Below are positions 9,528 through 17,578 of a DNA stretch of 62,481 nt, in pieces. Positions within the stretch are counted from its first letter, which is position 1. Each line of letters starts with the position of its first letter. The DNA is from Erythrobacter sanguineus (GTDB taxonomy: Bacteria; Pseudomonadota; Alphaproteobacteria; Sphingomonadales; Sphingomonadaceae): NCBI GenBank assembly GCA_945878845.1, contig CAMCUB010000003.1, positions 1-62,481 on the forward strand, read 5' to 3'. Both the position numbers and the translations under genes were made by a program. Under the pieces are notes generated by a model, which was not told the DNA's origin, made no database searches, and worked only from the letters and a program-made list of their open reading frames with translations.

Positions 9528-12049
9528 AGCTCTCTCAGGGCTCTCGCCGGTTTCGCTGCGAGCAACGGCAGCGAACCGGCGAGCGCGAAGCCGAGCACCA
9601 GCGCGGTGCCGAGGCCGAGCACGCCGAGCACCTCGCCCCAATCGGGCAGCCAGTCGAACTCGAACAGCTGGGTAATCACCACCCAGGCGAGCCCCCCGCC
9701 AAGTCCCAGTGCGACCAGCGCCAGCAGCCCTGCGAGCAGGCCGTATTCTGCGAGCTGCAACAGCAGAATCTGCCGCCGGCTCGCCCCCAGCACGCGCAGC
9801 ATCACCGTGTCATAGGTGCGCGCCGCCCGCGCCGCGGCAATCGCGCCCATCAGCACCGCCAATCCGGCAAGCACCGTCACCGCGGCGGCAGCGAGAGTGG
9901 CGAGGCTCACCTGTTCGAGCAGCTTCCTCGCCTCGACCAGAATGCCGCCGACTTCGATCACCGAGGCCGAGGGCATCTCCTTCACCAGAGCCCGCAGCAG
10001 GCGGCCACGCGCGGCGGGATCGGCGTTATCGGGCAGGTCGATGGTCGCCGAAAGGTTGTGCGGCGCGTCGCTGATCGCATTGCGGCTGAACACCAGCGCG
10101 AAGTTGAAGCCCATGCTCTCCCAGTCGATCTCGCGCAGGTTGGCGATGCGCGCGGTGCGCTCCACCCCGAGGATGCCGATGGTGAGGTAATCGCCGACCT
10201 TGAGGCCCAGGGCGGCGGCGAGATCGGCGTCGACCGAGACCAGCGGCTCGCCCTTGTGGAACGGGCTCCACCACTCTCCTTCGGTCACGCGGTTGCCCTG
10301 CGGGATGGTGTCGGCATAGGTCAGCCCGCGCTCGCCGCGCAGCGCCCAGGCGCCGTCGGGGATTTCCTCGAGGTCGGCGACGCGGGTGAGCTTGTCCTTG
10401 GGGCCATAGGCGAGCACCGCGCCGCGCAGGGTGGGGACGGTGCGGATCCCGGCCTTGGGGAACTCCTGCTGGATCAGATTGAAGAAGCGCGGCTCCTTGG
10501 CAGGGGGCACGTCGAGCACGAAGTAGTCGGGCGCCTCCATCGGCACGCGTCGGGCAATGTTGCCGTCAATCGCGCTCTGCACCGCGGCGAGCAGCACGAA
10601 GGCGGCAAGCCCGAAGCCCAGCGCGGTGACCAGCGCTCCTGTCGGCGCGCCGGGGCGGTGGATGTTGGCGAGCGCGCTCCTGAGCAGCGGATTGCGCGGC
10701 CTCGGCAAGCGGCGGGCGAGGGCCTGGATGCCCCAGCCGATCCCCGCCAGCAGCGCCAGCGCCGCGCCTGCACCGAGCAGGAACCCGCCCGACAGCATCG
10801 GCTGCGCGGTGGTCAGCAGGGCGAGCGCGCAGACCCCGGCAATGCCCACTGCGGTCGCAAGCAGCGCGCGCCGGTCACGCGCCAGCGGCACGATCCCTGA
10901 GCGCATCAGCGCCATCGCCGGGAAAGTCCGCGCGCGCAGCAAGGGCGCTGCGGCAAAGGCGAAGGCCACCAGCAGGCCGTAACTCGCCGCCAGCAGCAGC
11001 GCCGGGGGCGAGATGATGAAGCCGCTCTCGACCGGCAGCAGGCCTTGCAAGGCGCTCGCCAGCAGCGGAGTGACGAGCACGCCGGCGGCCAGCCCCGCAA
11101 GGCTCCCCGCGAGCGCCGCGACGCCGATCTGCATCGCATAGATGCGTACGATGTCCCCCGAGGTCGCGCCGAGCACCTTGAGCGTCGCGATGCTGGCGCG
11201 GCGCTGGTCGAGATAGGACGAGACGCCGCCCGCGATCCCGATCCCGGCGATCACCAGCGCGGCCAAGCCCACCAGCGTCAGGAAGTCGCTCATCTGCCGC
11301 ACGAAGCGGTCCGCGCCGGGCGAGGCGCGGTCGCGGGTGCGGATGTCGAAGCCTGCGGTGGGGAATTTCTTGCTGAGCGCCTCTTCGACCGCGTCCGGAC
11401 CCTGCGCGGGGTTCGAAAAGGCGATGCGGTGCTTGCTCTGGTAGAGCGCGCCCGGCGCGATCAACCCGGCCTCGGCAGGCACGTTCCCGGCGACGATGAT
11501 CGTCGGGCCGAGCTGGAAGCCTTCCGAAAGCCTGTCGGGCTCGTCCTTGATGACGCCTGCTGCGCGCAGGGTGACGGTGCCGACCTTGAAGCTCTCGCCC
11601 ACCTTGATCCCGAGCCGTTCCAGCGCGGTGGCCGCGACCCATGCGTCCTTGCCCGTGGGCGCGCCGACGCTGCGGCCATCGGCGAGCACCAGCTTGCCGA
11701 ACATCGGCCACTTGGCGTCGACCGCCTTCAATTCAATCGGCGCGGCGGCCTCGGGCGTGCTGGCCATCGCCTGCATCCGGTAGCCGCTCGAAATGGTGCC
11801 ATAGGCGGCGAGCGCCCTCACTTCATCGGGCCGCAGGTCGCGCTGCCACACCTCGACTTCGAGATCGCCGCCGAGCAATTCCTGCCCGCTGGACGCCAGC
11901 TCGTTCTCGATCGCGGCGGTCAGCGTGCCGATCGCGGCGAGCGCGGCGGTGCCGAGAAAGATGCAGACCAGCAGCAGCCTGAGGCCCCGGAAGCGCGCAT
12001 TGAGGTCGCGCCGGGCAATCGCCCAGGCGGTCTTGAGCGGCAGGCTCAT
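9524..12049 (-). CDS. ABC transporter permease, YbbP type (FtsX-like)
   Basis: An 841-residue permease with about ten transmembrane helices arranged as two FtsX-type four-helix modules plus a large periplasmic region. It starts MSLPLKTAWAIARRDLNARF and ends in LLAAKPARALREL. The start codon overlaps the stop of the ATPase gene as ATGA (12046-12049), so the two are translationally coupled. The ybbA-ybbP pair next to a divergent tesA gene is a common proteobacterial arrangement. The substrate is not established from sequence; lipid or envelope material is suspected for the family. Length and topology are normal. Confidence 0.9.
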   Translation of the reverse strand: MSLPLKTAWAIARRDLNARFRGLRLLLVCIFLGTAALAAIGTLTAAIENELASSGQELLGGDLEVEVWQRDLRPDEVRALAAYGTISSGYRMQAMASTPEAAAPIELKAVDAKWPMFGKLVLADGRSVGAPTGKDAWVAATALERLGIKVGESFKVGTVTLRAAGVIKDEPDRLSEGFQLGPTIIVAGNVPAEAGLIAPGALYQSKHRIAFSNPAQGPDAVEEALSKKFPTAGFDIRTRDRASPGADRFVRQMSDFLTLVGLAALVIAGIGIAGGVSSYLDQRRASIATLKVLGATSGDIVRIYAMQIGVAALAGSLAGLAAGVLVTPLLASALQGLLPVESGFIISPPALLLAASYGLLVAFAFAAAPLLRARTFPAMALMRSGIVPLARDRRALLATAVGIAGVCALALLTTAQPMLSGGFLLGAGAALALLAGIGWGIQALARRLPRPRNPLLRSALANIHRPGAPTGALVTALGFGLAAFVLLAAVQSAIDGNIARRVPMEAPDYFVLDVPPAKEPRFFNLIQQEFPKAGIRTVPTLRGAVLAYGPKDKLTRVADLEEIPDGAWALRGERGLTYADTIPQGNRVTEGEWWSPFHKGEPLVSVDADLAAALGLKVGDYLTIGILGVERTARIANLREIDWESMGFNFALVFSRNAISDAPHNLSATIDLPDNADPAARGRLLRALVKEMPSASVIEVGGILVEARKLLEQVSLATLAAAAVTVLAGLAVLMGAIAAARAARTYDTVMLRVLGASRRQILLLQLAEYGLLAGLLALVALGLGGGLAWVVITQLFEFDWLPDWGEVLGVLGLGTALVLGFALAGSLPLLAAKPARALREL

Positions 12050-12753
12050 GCGTCAGCCAAAGCCTGCGGGGCGGTGTCCGACACGATCACGCCGTCGGCC
12101 ATCGTCAATACCCGCTCGCAGCGCTGGGCGAGCGCGGCGTCGTGGGTGATGATCAGCAGCGTCGCCCCGGTCTCGGCGCGGCGAGCGAGGAGGAGCTTGA
12201 TGATCTCCTCGCCAGTCGCGGCATCGAGGTTGCCGGTGGGCTCGTCGGCGAAGATCAGCCCGGGGCGCGGGGCGGTGGCGCGGGCGATGGCGACGCGCTG
12301 CTGCTCGCCGCCCGAAAGCTGGGTGGGGTAGTGCCCGGTGCGGTGCGCAAGGCCGACAGCTTCCAGCTCGGCGAGCGCGCGCGGCGCGGCATCGGGCATC
12401 GCGGCCAGCTCCATCGGGGTCGCGACATTCTCCGCGGCGGTCATGGTCGGCAGCAGGTGGAAGGCCTGCAACACGATCCCGATCCGGCCCCGGCGTGCCG
12501 CCGCCAGCCCGTCTTCATCGAGCGCCGTGAAATCCGTGCCCGCCACCATAAGGCTCCCCCCGCTCGCGCGTTCGAGGCCCGAAAGCACCGCCATCAGCGA
12601 GCTCTTGCCCGACCCCGAAGGCCCGAGCAGCGCGACGACCTGGCCTTGCGGCACATCAAGATCAATCCCGCGCAGGATCGTCACCGGCGAAGCGCCCGAG
12701 CCGAGGGTCAGAGTGAGGTTGCGAGCGCTGATTGCGAGAGAGGGACTTGTCAC
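12046..12753 (-). CDS. ABC transporter ATP-binding protein, YbbA type
   Basis: A 235-residue ATPase that energises the adjacent YbbP-like permease at the inner membrane. Walker A GPSGSGKSS is at 44-52, the signature LSGGEQQR lies in the middle, and Walker B with the LolD/MacB-type extension reads LIFADEPTGNLD. All catalytic motifs are intact. It is the first gene of a two-gene minus-strand operon that overlaps ybbP by ATGA, and it is divergent from the esterase gene with about 59 bases between starts, which must hold both promoters. Confidence 0.93.
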   Translation of the reverse strand: MTSPSLAISARNLTLTLGSGASPVTILRGIDLDVPQGQVVALLGPSGSGKSSLMAVLSGLERASGGSLMVAGTDFTALDEDGLAAARRGRIGIVLQAFHLLPTMTAAENVATPMELAAMPDAAPRALAELEAVGLAHRTGHYPTQLSGGEQQRVAIARATAPRPGLIFADEPTGNLDAATGEEIIKLLLARRAETGATLLIITHDAALAQRCERVLTMADGVIVSDTAPQALADA

Positions 12754-12812
12754 TAGGTTCCGATGGCATAGGTGGGGGGAGGCAACAAGCTACAGGTATG
12801 GAAGGCTCGCGG

Positions 12813-13547
12813 ATGCACAAGCGCTCTTGGTCGATTATTGCGGGTGTTGCGGCGGCGTCATTGGCGCTGGCGGGGTGCTCGGACAATGCCGAGGACGCCG
12901 CCAATGCCCCCGAAATGGCCGAGGACGGCGAACCCGCGCTCCCCGCAATCCCCGTCATGGGCCCCGAGCGCAAGGTGATTGCCTTCGGCGACAGCCTGTT
13001 CGCAGGCTACGGCCTCGATCCGCGCGATGCTTACCCTGAGAAGCTGGAAAACGCCCTGCGCGCCAAGGGGATCAACGCCGACGTGATCAATGCCGGCGTC
13101 TCGGGCGATACAACCGCAGCAGGGCTCCAGCGGCTGGAGTTCACCCTCGCCGCGCAAGAGACTCCGCCCGCGCTGTTCATCCTCGAGCTGGGCGGCAATG
13201 ATCTGCTGCGCGGGCTGAAGCCGGACGAGACCCGCGCGAACCTCGGCAAGATGCTCGCGATCCTCAAGAAGGAGCAGGTGCCGGTGCTGCTGATGGGGAT
13301 GCGCGCGCCCCCCAACTACGGGCCGGAATATCAGGCTGAGTTCGATGCGATCTACGCCGGTCTGGCGAAGGAATATGGCGCGACGCTGATCCCCTTCTGG
13401 CTCGAGGCGATCTATCGCGATCCCTCGCTGTTCCAGTCGGACCGGATCCACCCGACCGCCGACGGCATCGAGAAGCTGGTGGCCGCGACGCTGGACGAGG
13501 TCGAAGGCGCGCTGCCGCCTGCACCCGCCGCGACGCCTGCGCCCTAA
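12813..13547 (+). CDS. tesA: SGNH/GDSL arylesterase, TesA-like lipoprotein
   Basis: A 244-residue hydrolase of the TesA family (acyl-CoA thioesterase I / arylesterase). The N-terminus MHKRSWSII leads into a lipobox LALAGC with Cys22, so the mature enzyme is probably a lipoprotein. The serine block FGDSLFAGYG is at 58-67, a GGND block supplies the oxyanion residues, and DRIHPTADG near the end supplies the catalytic Asp/His. An alternative ATG lies at 12798. It is divergent from the ybbA/ybbP pair, a conserved neighbourhood. Its stop overlaps the recF stop by three bases on the opposite strand. The lipoprotein anchor differs from the free periplasmic E. coli enzyme. Confidence 0.9.
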   Translation: MHKRSWSIIAGVAAASLALAGCSDNAEDAANAPEMAEDGEPALPAIPVMGPERKVIAFGDSLFAGYGLDPRDAYPEKLENALRAKGINADVINAGVSGDTTAAGLQRLEFTLAAQETPPALFILELGGNDLLRGLKPDETRANLGKMLAILKKEQVPVLLMGMRAPPNYGPEYQAEFDAIYAGLAKEYGATLIPFWLEAIYRDPSLFQSDRIHPTADGIEKLVAATLDEVEGALPPAPAATPAP

Positions 13548-14632
13548 AGCCGCTCCACGCCCCCGCCCGACACGCGCCACACCGCCGCCTCGCCGCGCAG
13601 GCCTTCGAAGGGGGCGAGTTCGGTGCCGGTCATCCACACTTGCGCCTTGCCTTCGCGCAGGCGGCGGAACAGTTCGGCGCGGCGCACGGGATCGAGGTGG
13701 GCGGCAACCTCGTCGAGCAGCAGCACCGAGGGACGCCCGGCCGCGGCGAGGATGCCGTGGGCGAGCGTGATCGCGATCAGCATCGCCTTCTGCTCGCCGG
13801 TCGAGCAGGCGGCGGCAGGCTGGCCGGTTGAGGCCATCGTCACCTGCAATTCGTCACGCTGCGGTCCGGTGAGTGCGCGGCCCGCGGCACGGTCACGCGG
13901 GCGGGCGCGGGCGAGCTCGGCGCGCAAGGCGGTCTCGTCCGCAGGGCCGCCGGCAAGATAGGCGAGGGCGGGGCGGGCGAAGGGTTCGGGCGGCAGGGCG
14001 GAAAGCTCGTCGGCGAGGCGCGCCACCAGTTCGGCGCGGGCGCGGGCGACGGCCGCGCCGTGATCGGCGGCTTGGGCTTCCACCGCATCGAGCCAGCGGG
14101 GATCGCCGCCGGTCTCGAGCAGCTTGCCGCGCTCGCGCAGCGATGCTTCGAGCGCGTTAACCCGCCGCGCGTGATCGGGAGCCAGCGCGAGCGCCATGCG
14201 GTCCATGAACCGCCGCCGCGCGCCCGCGCTGTCGGTAAACAGCCCGTCCATCGACGGGGTGAGCCATGACAGGGCCAGCCACTCGGCAAGGCTCGCTGCG
14301 GTCGCGGGGGCGCCGTTGACCCGCACCAGCCGCCGTCCGGGCGCGCCGTCCTCGGTATAGGTGCCGAGCCGCGCCGAGACCGTGCCCGCCTCGGTCAGGC
14401 TCGCGCCGATGGCGAAGGGGAGGGGCGGATCTCCAGGGGTGGCCCGCCGTGCGAGATCGCCGAGATTGGCACGCCTCAGGCCCCGCCCGGGGCCGAGCAG
14501 CGAGAGCGCTTCCAGCAAATTGGTCTTCCCCGCCCCGTTCTCGCCCACCAGCAGGTTGAAATGCGCCGTCTCGGCGAGCGTCGTCGCAGGGTGGTTGCGG
14601 AAGTTTTCGAGGCTGATGCGGCTGAGGCCCAT
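13544..14632 (-). CDS. recF: DNA replication and repair protein RecF
   Basis: A 362-residue SMC-like ATPase that helps load RecA at single-strand gaps with RecO and RecR. Walker A GENGAGKTN is at 30-38, the ABC-type signature CSTGEQKAML lies in the C-terminal half, and Walker B is VLLLDEVAAHLD. The ATG at 14632 yields the canonical start MGLSRISLENFRNH; the open frame runs further upstream. It is not next to dnaN or gyrB as in many bacteria. The stop overlaps the tesA stop on the other strand. Confidence 0.96.
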   Translation of the reverse strand: MGLSRISLENFRNHPATTLAETAHFNLLVGENGAGKTNLLEALSLLGPGRGLRRANLGDLARRATPGDPPLPFAIGASLTEAGTVSARLGTYTEDGAPGRRLVRVNGAPATAASLAEWLALSWLTPSMDGLFTDSAGARRRFMDRMALALAPDHARRVNALEASLRERGKLLETGGDPRWLDAVEAQAADHGAAVARARAELVARLADELSALPPEPFARPALAYLAGGPADETALRAELARARPRDRAAGRALTGPQRDELQVTMASTGQPAAACSTGEQKAMLIAITLAHGILAAAGRPSVLLLDEVAAHLDPVRRAELFRRLREGKAQVWMTGTELAPFEGLRGEAAVWRVSGGGVERL

Positions 14633-14794
14633 GGCGGAGGCGGGGGTAGCGGGAGGGGGGAGGTTTGGCCAGTCCGCCGCGCCGGAATTCGCTGATCCCA
14701 ACCCTTGGTGAATTTTCCCAAGCTTTCGTTTCGCTTAACGATGCGTTTGCGGGGTGAAAGGAAAGAAACGGGGGAATTCCGCCATTTTTCGAGT

Positions 14795-14811
14795 TTGGCA
14801 CGGTCGATGCA
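14795..14811 (+). promoter_or_regulatory. Sigma-54 (RpoN) type -24/-12 promoter
   Basis: TTGGCACGGTCGATGCA has the invariant GG (14797-14798) and GC (14809-14810) separated by exactly ten bases, and the -24 half TGGCACG is perfect. The only weak position is ATGC instead of TTGC at -12. Transcription would start near 14822, 53 bases before the first peptide gene, whose leader carries CAGGAG. In E. coli the psp operon, which includes pspC, is sigma-54 dependent, so a PspC gene downstream makes the site credible. An inverted repeat CTTGG/CCAAG at 14704-14722 could be an activator site, but that is a guess. Confidence 0.7.
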
Positions 14812-14874
14812 AAGTACTTGGCATCCCCGGGATGGCCCCGGAAAACACCGCAAGACACCAACAGGAGACCCACC

Positions 14875-14988
14875 ATGTACGCCAACGAAACCGCCAACCG
14901 CTTCTTCGCCGCCACCTTCTCGGTCGTGATTTCGGCAGCCTTCTTCGCCTACGCCATCATCCCCGCCAGCCCGACCCTGATCGCCTGA
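14875..14988 (+). CDS. 37-residue membrane peptide, copy 1
   Basis: A short gene starting at an ATG preceded by AACAGGAGACCCACC (strong Shine-Dalgarno). The peptide has a polar N-terminus (MYANETANRF), then one hydrophobic segment of about 20 residues, and ends in IIPASPTLIA. It is homologous to the next 37-residue gene: 20 of 37 positions are identical, with the end AYAI-x-PASPTL-x-A shared. Tandem paralogy, good ribosome binding sites and the upstream sigma-54-type promoter argue that it is real. Function unknown; a single-pass inner-membrane peptide acting with PspC is an inference. Confidence 0.8.
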   Translation: MYANETANRFFAATFSVVISAAFFAYAIIPASPTLIA

Positions 14989-15027
14989 TCGCCCCCGCGA
15001 CCCTCTCTGACCAAAGGACCAAGACCA

Positions 15028-15141
15028 ATGTTCGGCAATGACAACACCGCCCGCTTTGCTTCTGCCGCTTTCGCTGTCATCCTGACGGTTGCCAGCTTCG
15101 CCTATGCGATCGTTCCCGCCAGCCCGACGCTGATGGCCTGA
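15028..15141 (+). CDS. 37-residue membrane peptide, copy 2
   Basis: Same length and architecture as copy 1: polar start MFGNDNTARF, one transmembrane segment, and the end IVPASPTLMA. It begins 39 bases after the copy 1 stop, with AAAGGACCAAGACCA as ribosome binding site, and is followed after 32 bases by the PspC gene. Substitutions against copy 1 are mostly conservative (Y/F, E/D, V/I, I/L, S/T), as expected for two translated genes under selection. No known family is recognised. Confidence 0.8.
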   Translation: MFGNDNTARFASAAFAVILTVASFAYAIVPASPTLMA

Positions 15142-15173
15142 TCGACCAACGCTTTCACAGGAGTTCGACCAAC

Positions 15174-15389
15174 ATGAATGACATCAGGGACAATTCGCAC
15201 GGCACCCCGCCGAGCCGCAACTTCCGCCTCGACAAGCACAATGCCAAGCTCGCGGGCGTGTGCGCCGGGATCGGCAACTACTTCAACATCGATCCGCTGC
15301 TGGTCCGCATCGGCTTCGTCGTCGCACTGCTGCTCGGCTTCGGCACGCCGGTGCTGATCTACGCCGCGATCGCGCTGATCGCCGATTGA
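15174..15389 (+). CDS. PspC domain protein
   Basis: A 71-residue protein consisting of little more than a PspC domain. A polar N-terminal tail is followed by NFRLDKHNAKLAGVCAGIGN, then a hydrophobic helix (RIGFVVALLLGFGTPVLIYAAIALI). PspC proteins sense or signal envelope stress at the inner membrane together with PspA/PspB in the classical phage-shock system; PspA, PspB and PspF are not in this window. The ATG at 15174 is preceded by ACAGGAG. It is the last gene of the presumed three-gene unit and ends at a terminator. Confidence 0.9.
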   Translation: MNDIRDNSHGTPPSRNFRLDKHNAKLAGVCAGIGNYFNIDPLLVRIGFVVALLLGFGTPVLIYAAIALIAD

Positions 15390-15450
15390 GTGCAGCGACG
15401 AGAAGCGGTTCCCGGTTTTCGGGCCGCTGCACCTGATCTGATGAAACCGG

Positions 15451-15480
15451 GAGGGGCCCTTTGCGGCCCCTCTCTTTTTA
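15451..15480. terminator. Bidirectional terminator between pspC and the SDR gene
   Basis: A perfect 8-bp stem GAGGGGCC/GGCCCCTC with loop CTTTGC is followed by TCTTTTT on the plus strand. The convergent SDR gene stops at 15478, so the hairpin may serve both sides, though the T-run favours the plus strand. Confidence 0.8.
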
Positions 15481-16260
15481 CATCGCCGAAATACCGCCAT
15501 CCAGCTTGAGCTCGGCGCCGGTCATGAAGCGGCTCTCGTCGCTCGCGAGGTAGAGCACCGCGTTGGCGATGTCGTTGGGCTCGCCGACGAACCGCAGCGG
15601 GATCTGCCGCGCGAGCTTCTCCATCAGCACCGCCTTGTCGAGCGCGTGCGCCTTCGCGGTGCCGTCGAGGATCGGCGTGTCGACGAAGGTCGGGTGGACC
15701 GAGTTGCAGCGGATCTGCATCCCCTTCTTCGCGCAGTGCAGCGCGATCGACTTCGACAGCATCCACACCGCTGCCTTGGAGGCATTATAGGCAGGCATGG
15801 TGTCGCTCGCGATCAGCCCCGCGATGCTCGAGATATTGATGATCGATCCCGGCGCATGCTCGCGCATCAGCGGCAGCGCCTTCTGGCAGCCATGAAAGAT
15901 CGAGTTGACGTTGATGTCGAAGCAGCGCTGCCAGTCGCCGAAATCGCAGGCCTCGATATTGCCGGGAACGCCGATCCCGGCATTGTTGACCAGCACGTTG
16001 AGACCGCCGAGCTTTTCGCGCGCCGCATCGACCGCGGCTTCCCACTGATCGGGCTTGGTCACGTCATGGGCGATGCCGTAAGCCGTGCCTTCGCCCAGCT
16101 CGGCATTGATGATCGCGGCGGTTTCCTCGGCGCCTGCGCCATTGATGTCGGTCGCCAGCACCCGCGCGCCTTCCTGCGCCAAGCGGATGCAATGCGCGCG
16201 GCCGAGGCCCTGTGCGCCGCCCGTCACCAGGGCCATCTTGCCCGCTACACGTCCTGCCAT
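15478..16260 (-). CDS. Short-chain dehydrogenase/reductase (hydroxysteroid-dehydrogenase-like)
   Basis: A 260-residue classical SDR oxidoreductase using NAD(P)H. The cofactor motif TGGAQGLG is at 13-20, NNAG at 92-95, and the catalytic residues are Ser145 (NISSIAG), Tyr158 and Lys162 (YNASK). The acidic D38 after the second strand (ATDINGAG) suggests NAD(H) preference. It resembles 3-alpha/20-beta-hydroxysteroid dehydrogenases and cyclopentanol dehydrogenase types, but substrate cannot be decided. It begins four bases after the NUDIX gene stop, so the two probably form one operon. Confidence 0.9.
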   Translation of the reverse strand: MAGRVAGKMALVTGGAQGLGRAHCIRLAQEGARVLATDINGAGAEETAAIINAELGEGTAYGIAHDVTKPDQWEAAVDAAREKLGGLNVLVNNAGIGVPGNIEACDFGDWQRCFDINVNSIFHGCQKALPLMREHAPGSIINISSIAGLIASDTMPAYNASKAAVWMLSKSIALHCAKKGMQIRCNSVHPTFVDTPILDGTAKAHALDKAVLMEKLARQIPLRFVGEPNDIANAVLYLASDESRFMTGAELKLDGGISAM

Positions 16261-16264
16261 ATTA

Positions 16265-16825
16265 TCAGTCCTCTCCCAGATATCCCGGCGTCAAAAGCAT
16301 CGCGATCCGCACGTCGACCGCGTGCCCGGCGCGCCGCCACTCGGCCACAAAGCGCGAAAGATCGCGCAAGGCAACCCGGTGGACGGTGATGTTCTCGTCC
16401 GGCAACCCGCCGCCCTCGCTGACGCGTTCGAGCGCGGTCGCCTTCAGCAGCGTGAAGCATTCGGAGACCATGCCGGGGGAGGAGTAAAACTCGCCCAGCA
16501 CCTCGAGCTTGCCCGCGCGGTAGCCGGTCTCCTCCTCCAGCTCGCGTGCGGCGGCGGCGGTGGCTTCCTCGCCCTCGGCCCCATGATCATCGCCGACGAG
16601 GCCCGCCGGAATCTCGAGGCTGAAGCGCGACAGCGGCACGCGATACTGGCTGACGAGGATCACGTGGCGCGTGCCGTCGGGATCGTCGTCCAATGCGATG
16701 ATCGCGGCCGCTTTGATGCCGCGCGCGCGCCCGACATATTCCCAGCGCCCCCGCGTCTTGGCGGTGATGAACTGGCCTTCCCACTGCACCACTTCGGGCA
16801 GATCGGCGTCGCGGTCTTTGATCAC
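16265..16825 (-). CDS. NUDIX hydrolase (ADP-ribose pyrophosphatase-like)
   Basis: A 186-residue NUDIX enzyme. The segment EIPAGLVGDD (71-80) followed by AAARELEEETGY (91-102) matches the NUDIX box of nucleoside-diphosphate-sugar pyrophosphatases, with the REL-x-EE-x-G metal-binding helix intact. The YRVPL-x-RFSLEIPAG context is typical of ADP-ribose pyrophosphatases, so hydrolysis of ADP-ribose or a related NDP-sugar is likely. It is the first gene of a two-gene unit with the SDR gene. An alternative role in NAD(P) turnover or housecleaning cannot be excluded. Confidence 0.88.
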   Translation of the reverse strand: MIKDRDADLPEVVQWEGQFITAKTRGRWEYVGRARGIKAAAIIALDDDPDGTRHVILVSQYRVPLSRFSLEIPAGLVGDDHGAEGEEATAAAARELEEETGYRAGKLEVLGEFYSSPGMVSECFTLLKATALERVSEGGGLPDENITVHRVALRDLSRFVAEWRRAGHAVDVRIAMLLTPGYLGED

Positions 16826-16855
16826 GGGAGGCTCCGTCGGGTGAGGGCTGGGTGC

Positions 16856-16876
16856 GCCCTTCGACAGGCTCAGGGC
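16856..16876. repeat. Short intergenic palindrome of the CCCTTCGACAGGCTCAGGG type
   Basis: GCCCT and AGGGC arms flank TCGACAGGCTC, between the NUDIX gene and the TPM gene. This sequence type recurs between genes in many sphingomonad genomes (from memory). Only one copy is seen in this window. Confidence 0.5.
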
Positions 16877-16900
16877 TGCGCGGTCAAGAGGGAAGGGTGC

Positions 16901-17575
16901 CTAAACCTCGATAAACCGGTCGGGCAGCTCGTTGACGTCATCCTCCCTGCGCGGGAAATGCTCGGCGAGGATGAAGCCTACGTCGCGGATGCCGACCGCG
17001 AGCCCCTCGGCGATGCGGCCGCGGCGGATTTCACTGAGCATGTCGCCCATCGCCTCGCCCCACACCTCGGCCGGGACTTTCGCTGCGATGCTTTCATCGG
17101 CGACGATCTCTGCGCGGCGTTCACGCATCGAGAGGTAGATGAGCACGCCGGTGTGCCCGGTGGTGCGGCGCTCGGCCCCGACCTTGAACTGGCGCACCGC
17201 CTGCGCGCGCACCCGCGCCGACTTGACCGGGCCGGGCACCAGCAGCCACTTCAGCGGCTGCCATTGCTGCACCAGCCACACGCCCAGGAACTTTACCAGG
17301 CCCAATGCGATCACCATGCTGGCAAGCTGGCCCGTGGTCCATTCATGGCCCCAACCGGCGAACCACGCGTCCCACCTGTCGAGGAAGGGTTCAGGGAAGG
17401 CCGCGAACACGCTCATCGCGGTGAAGGCTGCGCCCACTGCCCACAGCAGCGCGACATCGGTGTAGCCGTCCGACGCCTCGGCGAGCACGGTGACGATCTC
17501 GCCCGAGGTCGCGCCTTCCGCTTCGGTCACCGCCGCGCTGACGAGCGCGCGCCCGGCATCATCCATCATCGCCAT
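16901..17575 (-). CDS. TPM domain membrane protein, second TPM gene
   Basis: A 224-residue protein with an N-terminal TPM-like fold split by two hydrophobic segments (about 41-60 and 85-103), and a C-terminal part with VLIYLSMRERRAEIVADE, the hallmark of TPM domains. It lacks a cleavable signal and the glycine-rich tail of the upstream gene, so it resembles the shorter TPM proteins that follow LemA-YgcG pairs. It starts three bases after its neighbour stops. TPM domains have been linked to photosystem repair in plants and to membrane-associated phosphatase activity; the bacterial role is uncertain. Confidence 0.85.
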   Translation of the reverse strand: MAMMDDAGRALVSAAVTEAEGATSGEIVTVLAEASDGYTDVALLWAVGAAFTAMSVFAAFPEPFLDRWDAWFAGWGHEWTTGQLASMVIALGLVKFLGVWLVQQWQPLKWLLVPGPVKSARVRAQAVRQFKVGAERRTTGHTGVLIYLSMRERRAEIVADESIAAKVPAEVWGEAMGDMLSEIRRGRIAEGLAVGIRDVGFILAEHFPRREDDVNELPDRFIEV

Positions 17576-17578
17576 GGC

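Noticed and set aside
15451..15480. Hairpin read as a riboswitch or attenuator
   Set aside because: It lies after the pspC stop and is a simple stem with a T-run, so a terminator suffices.
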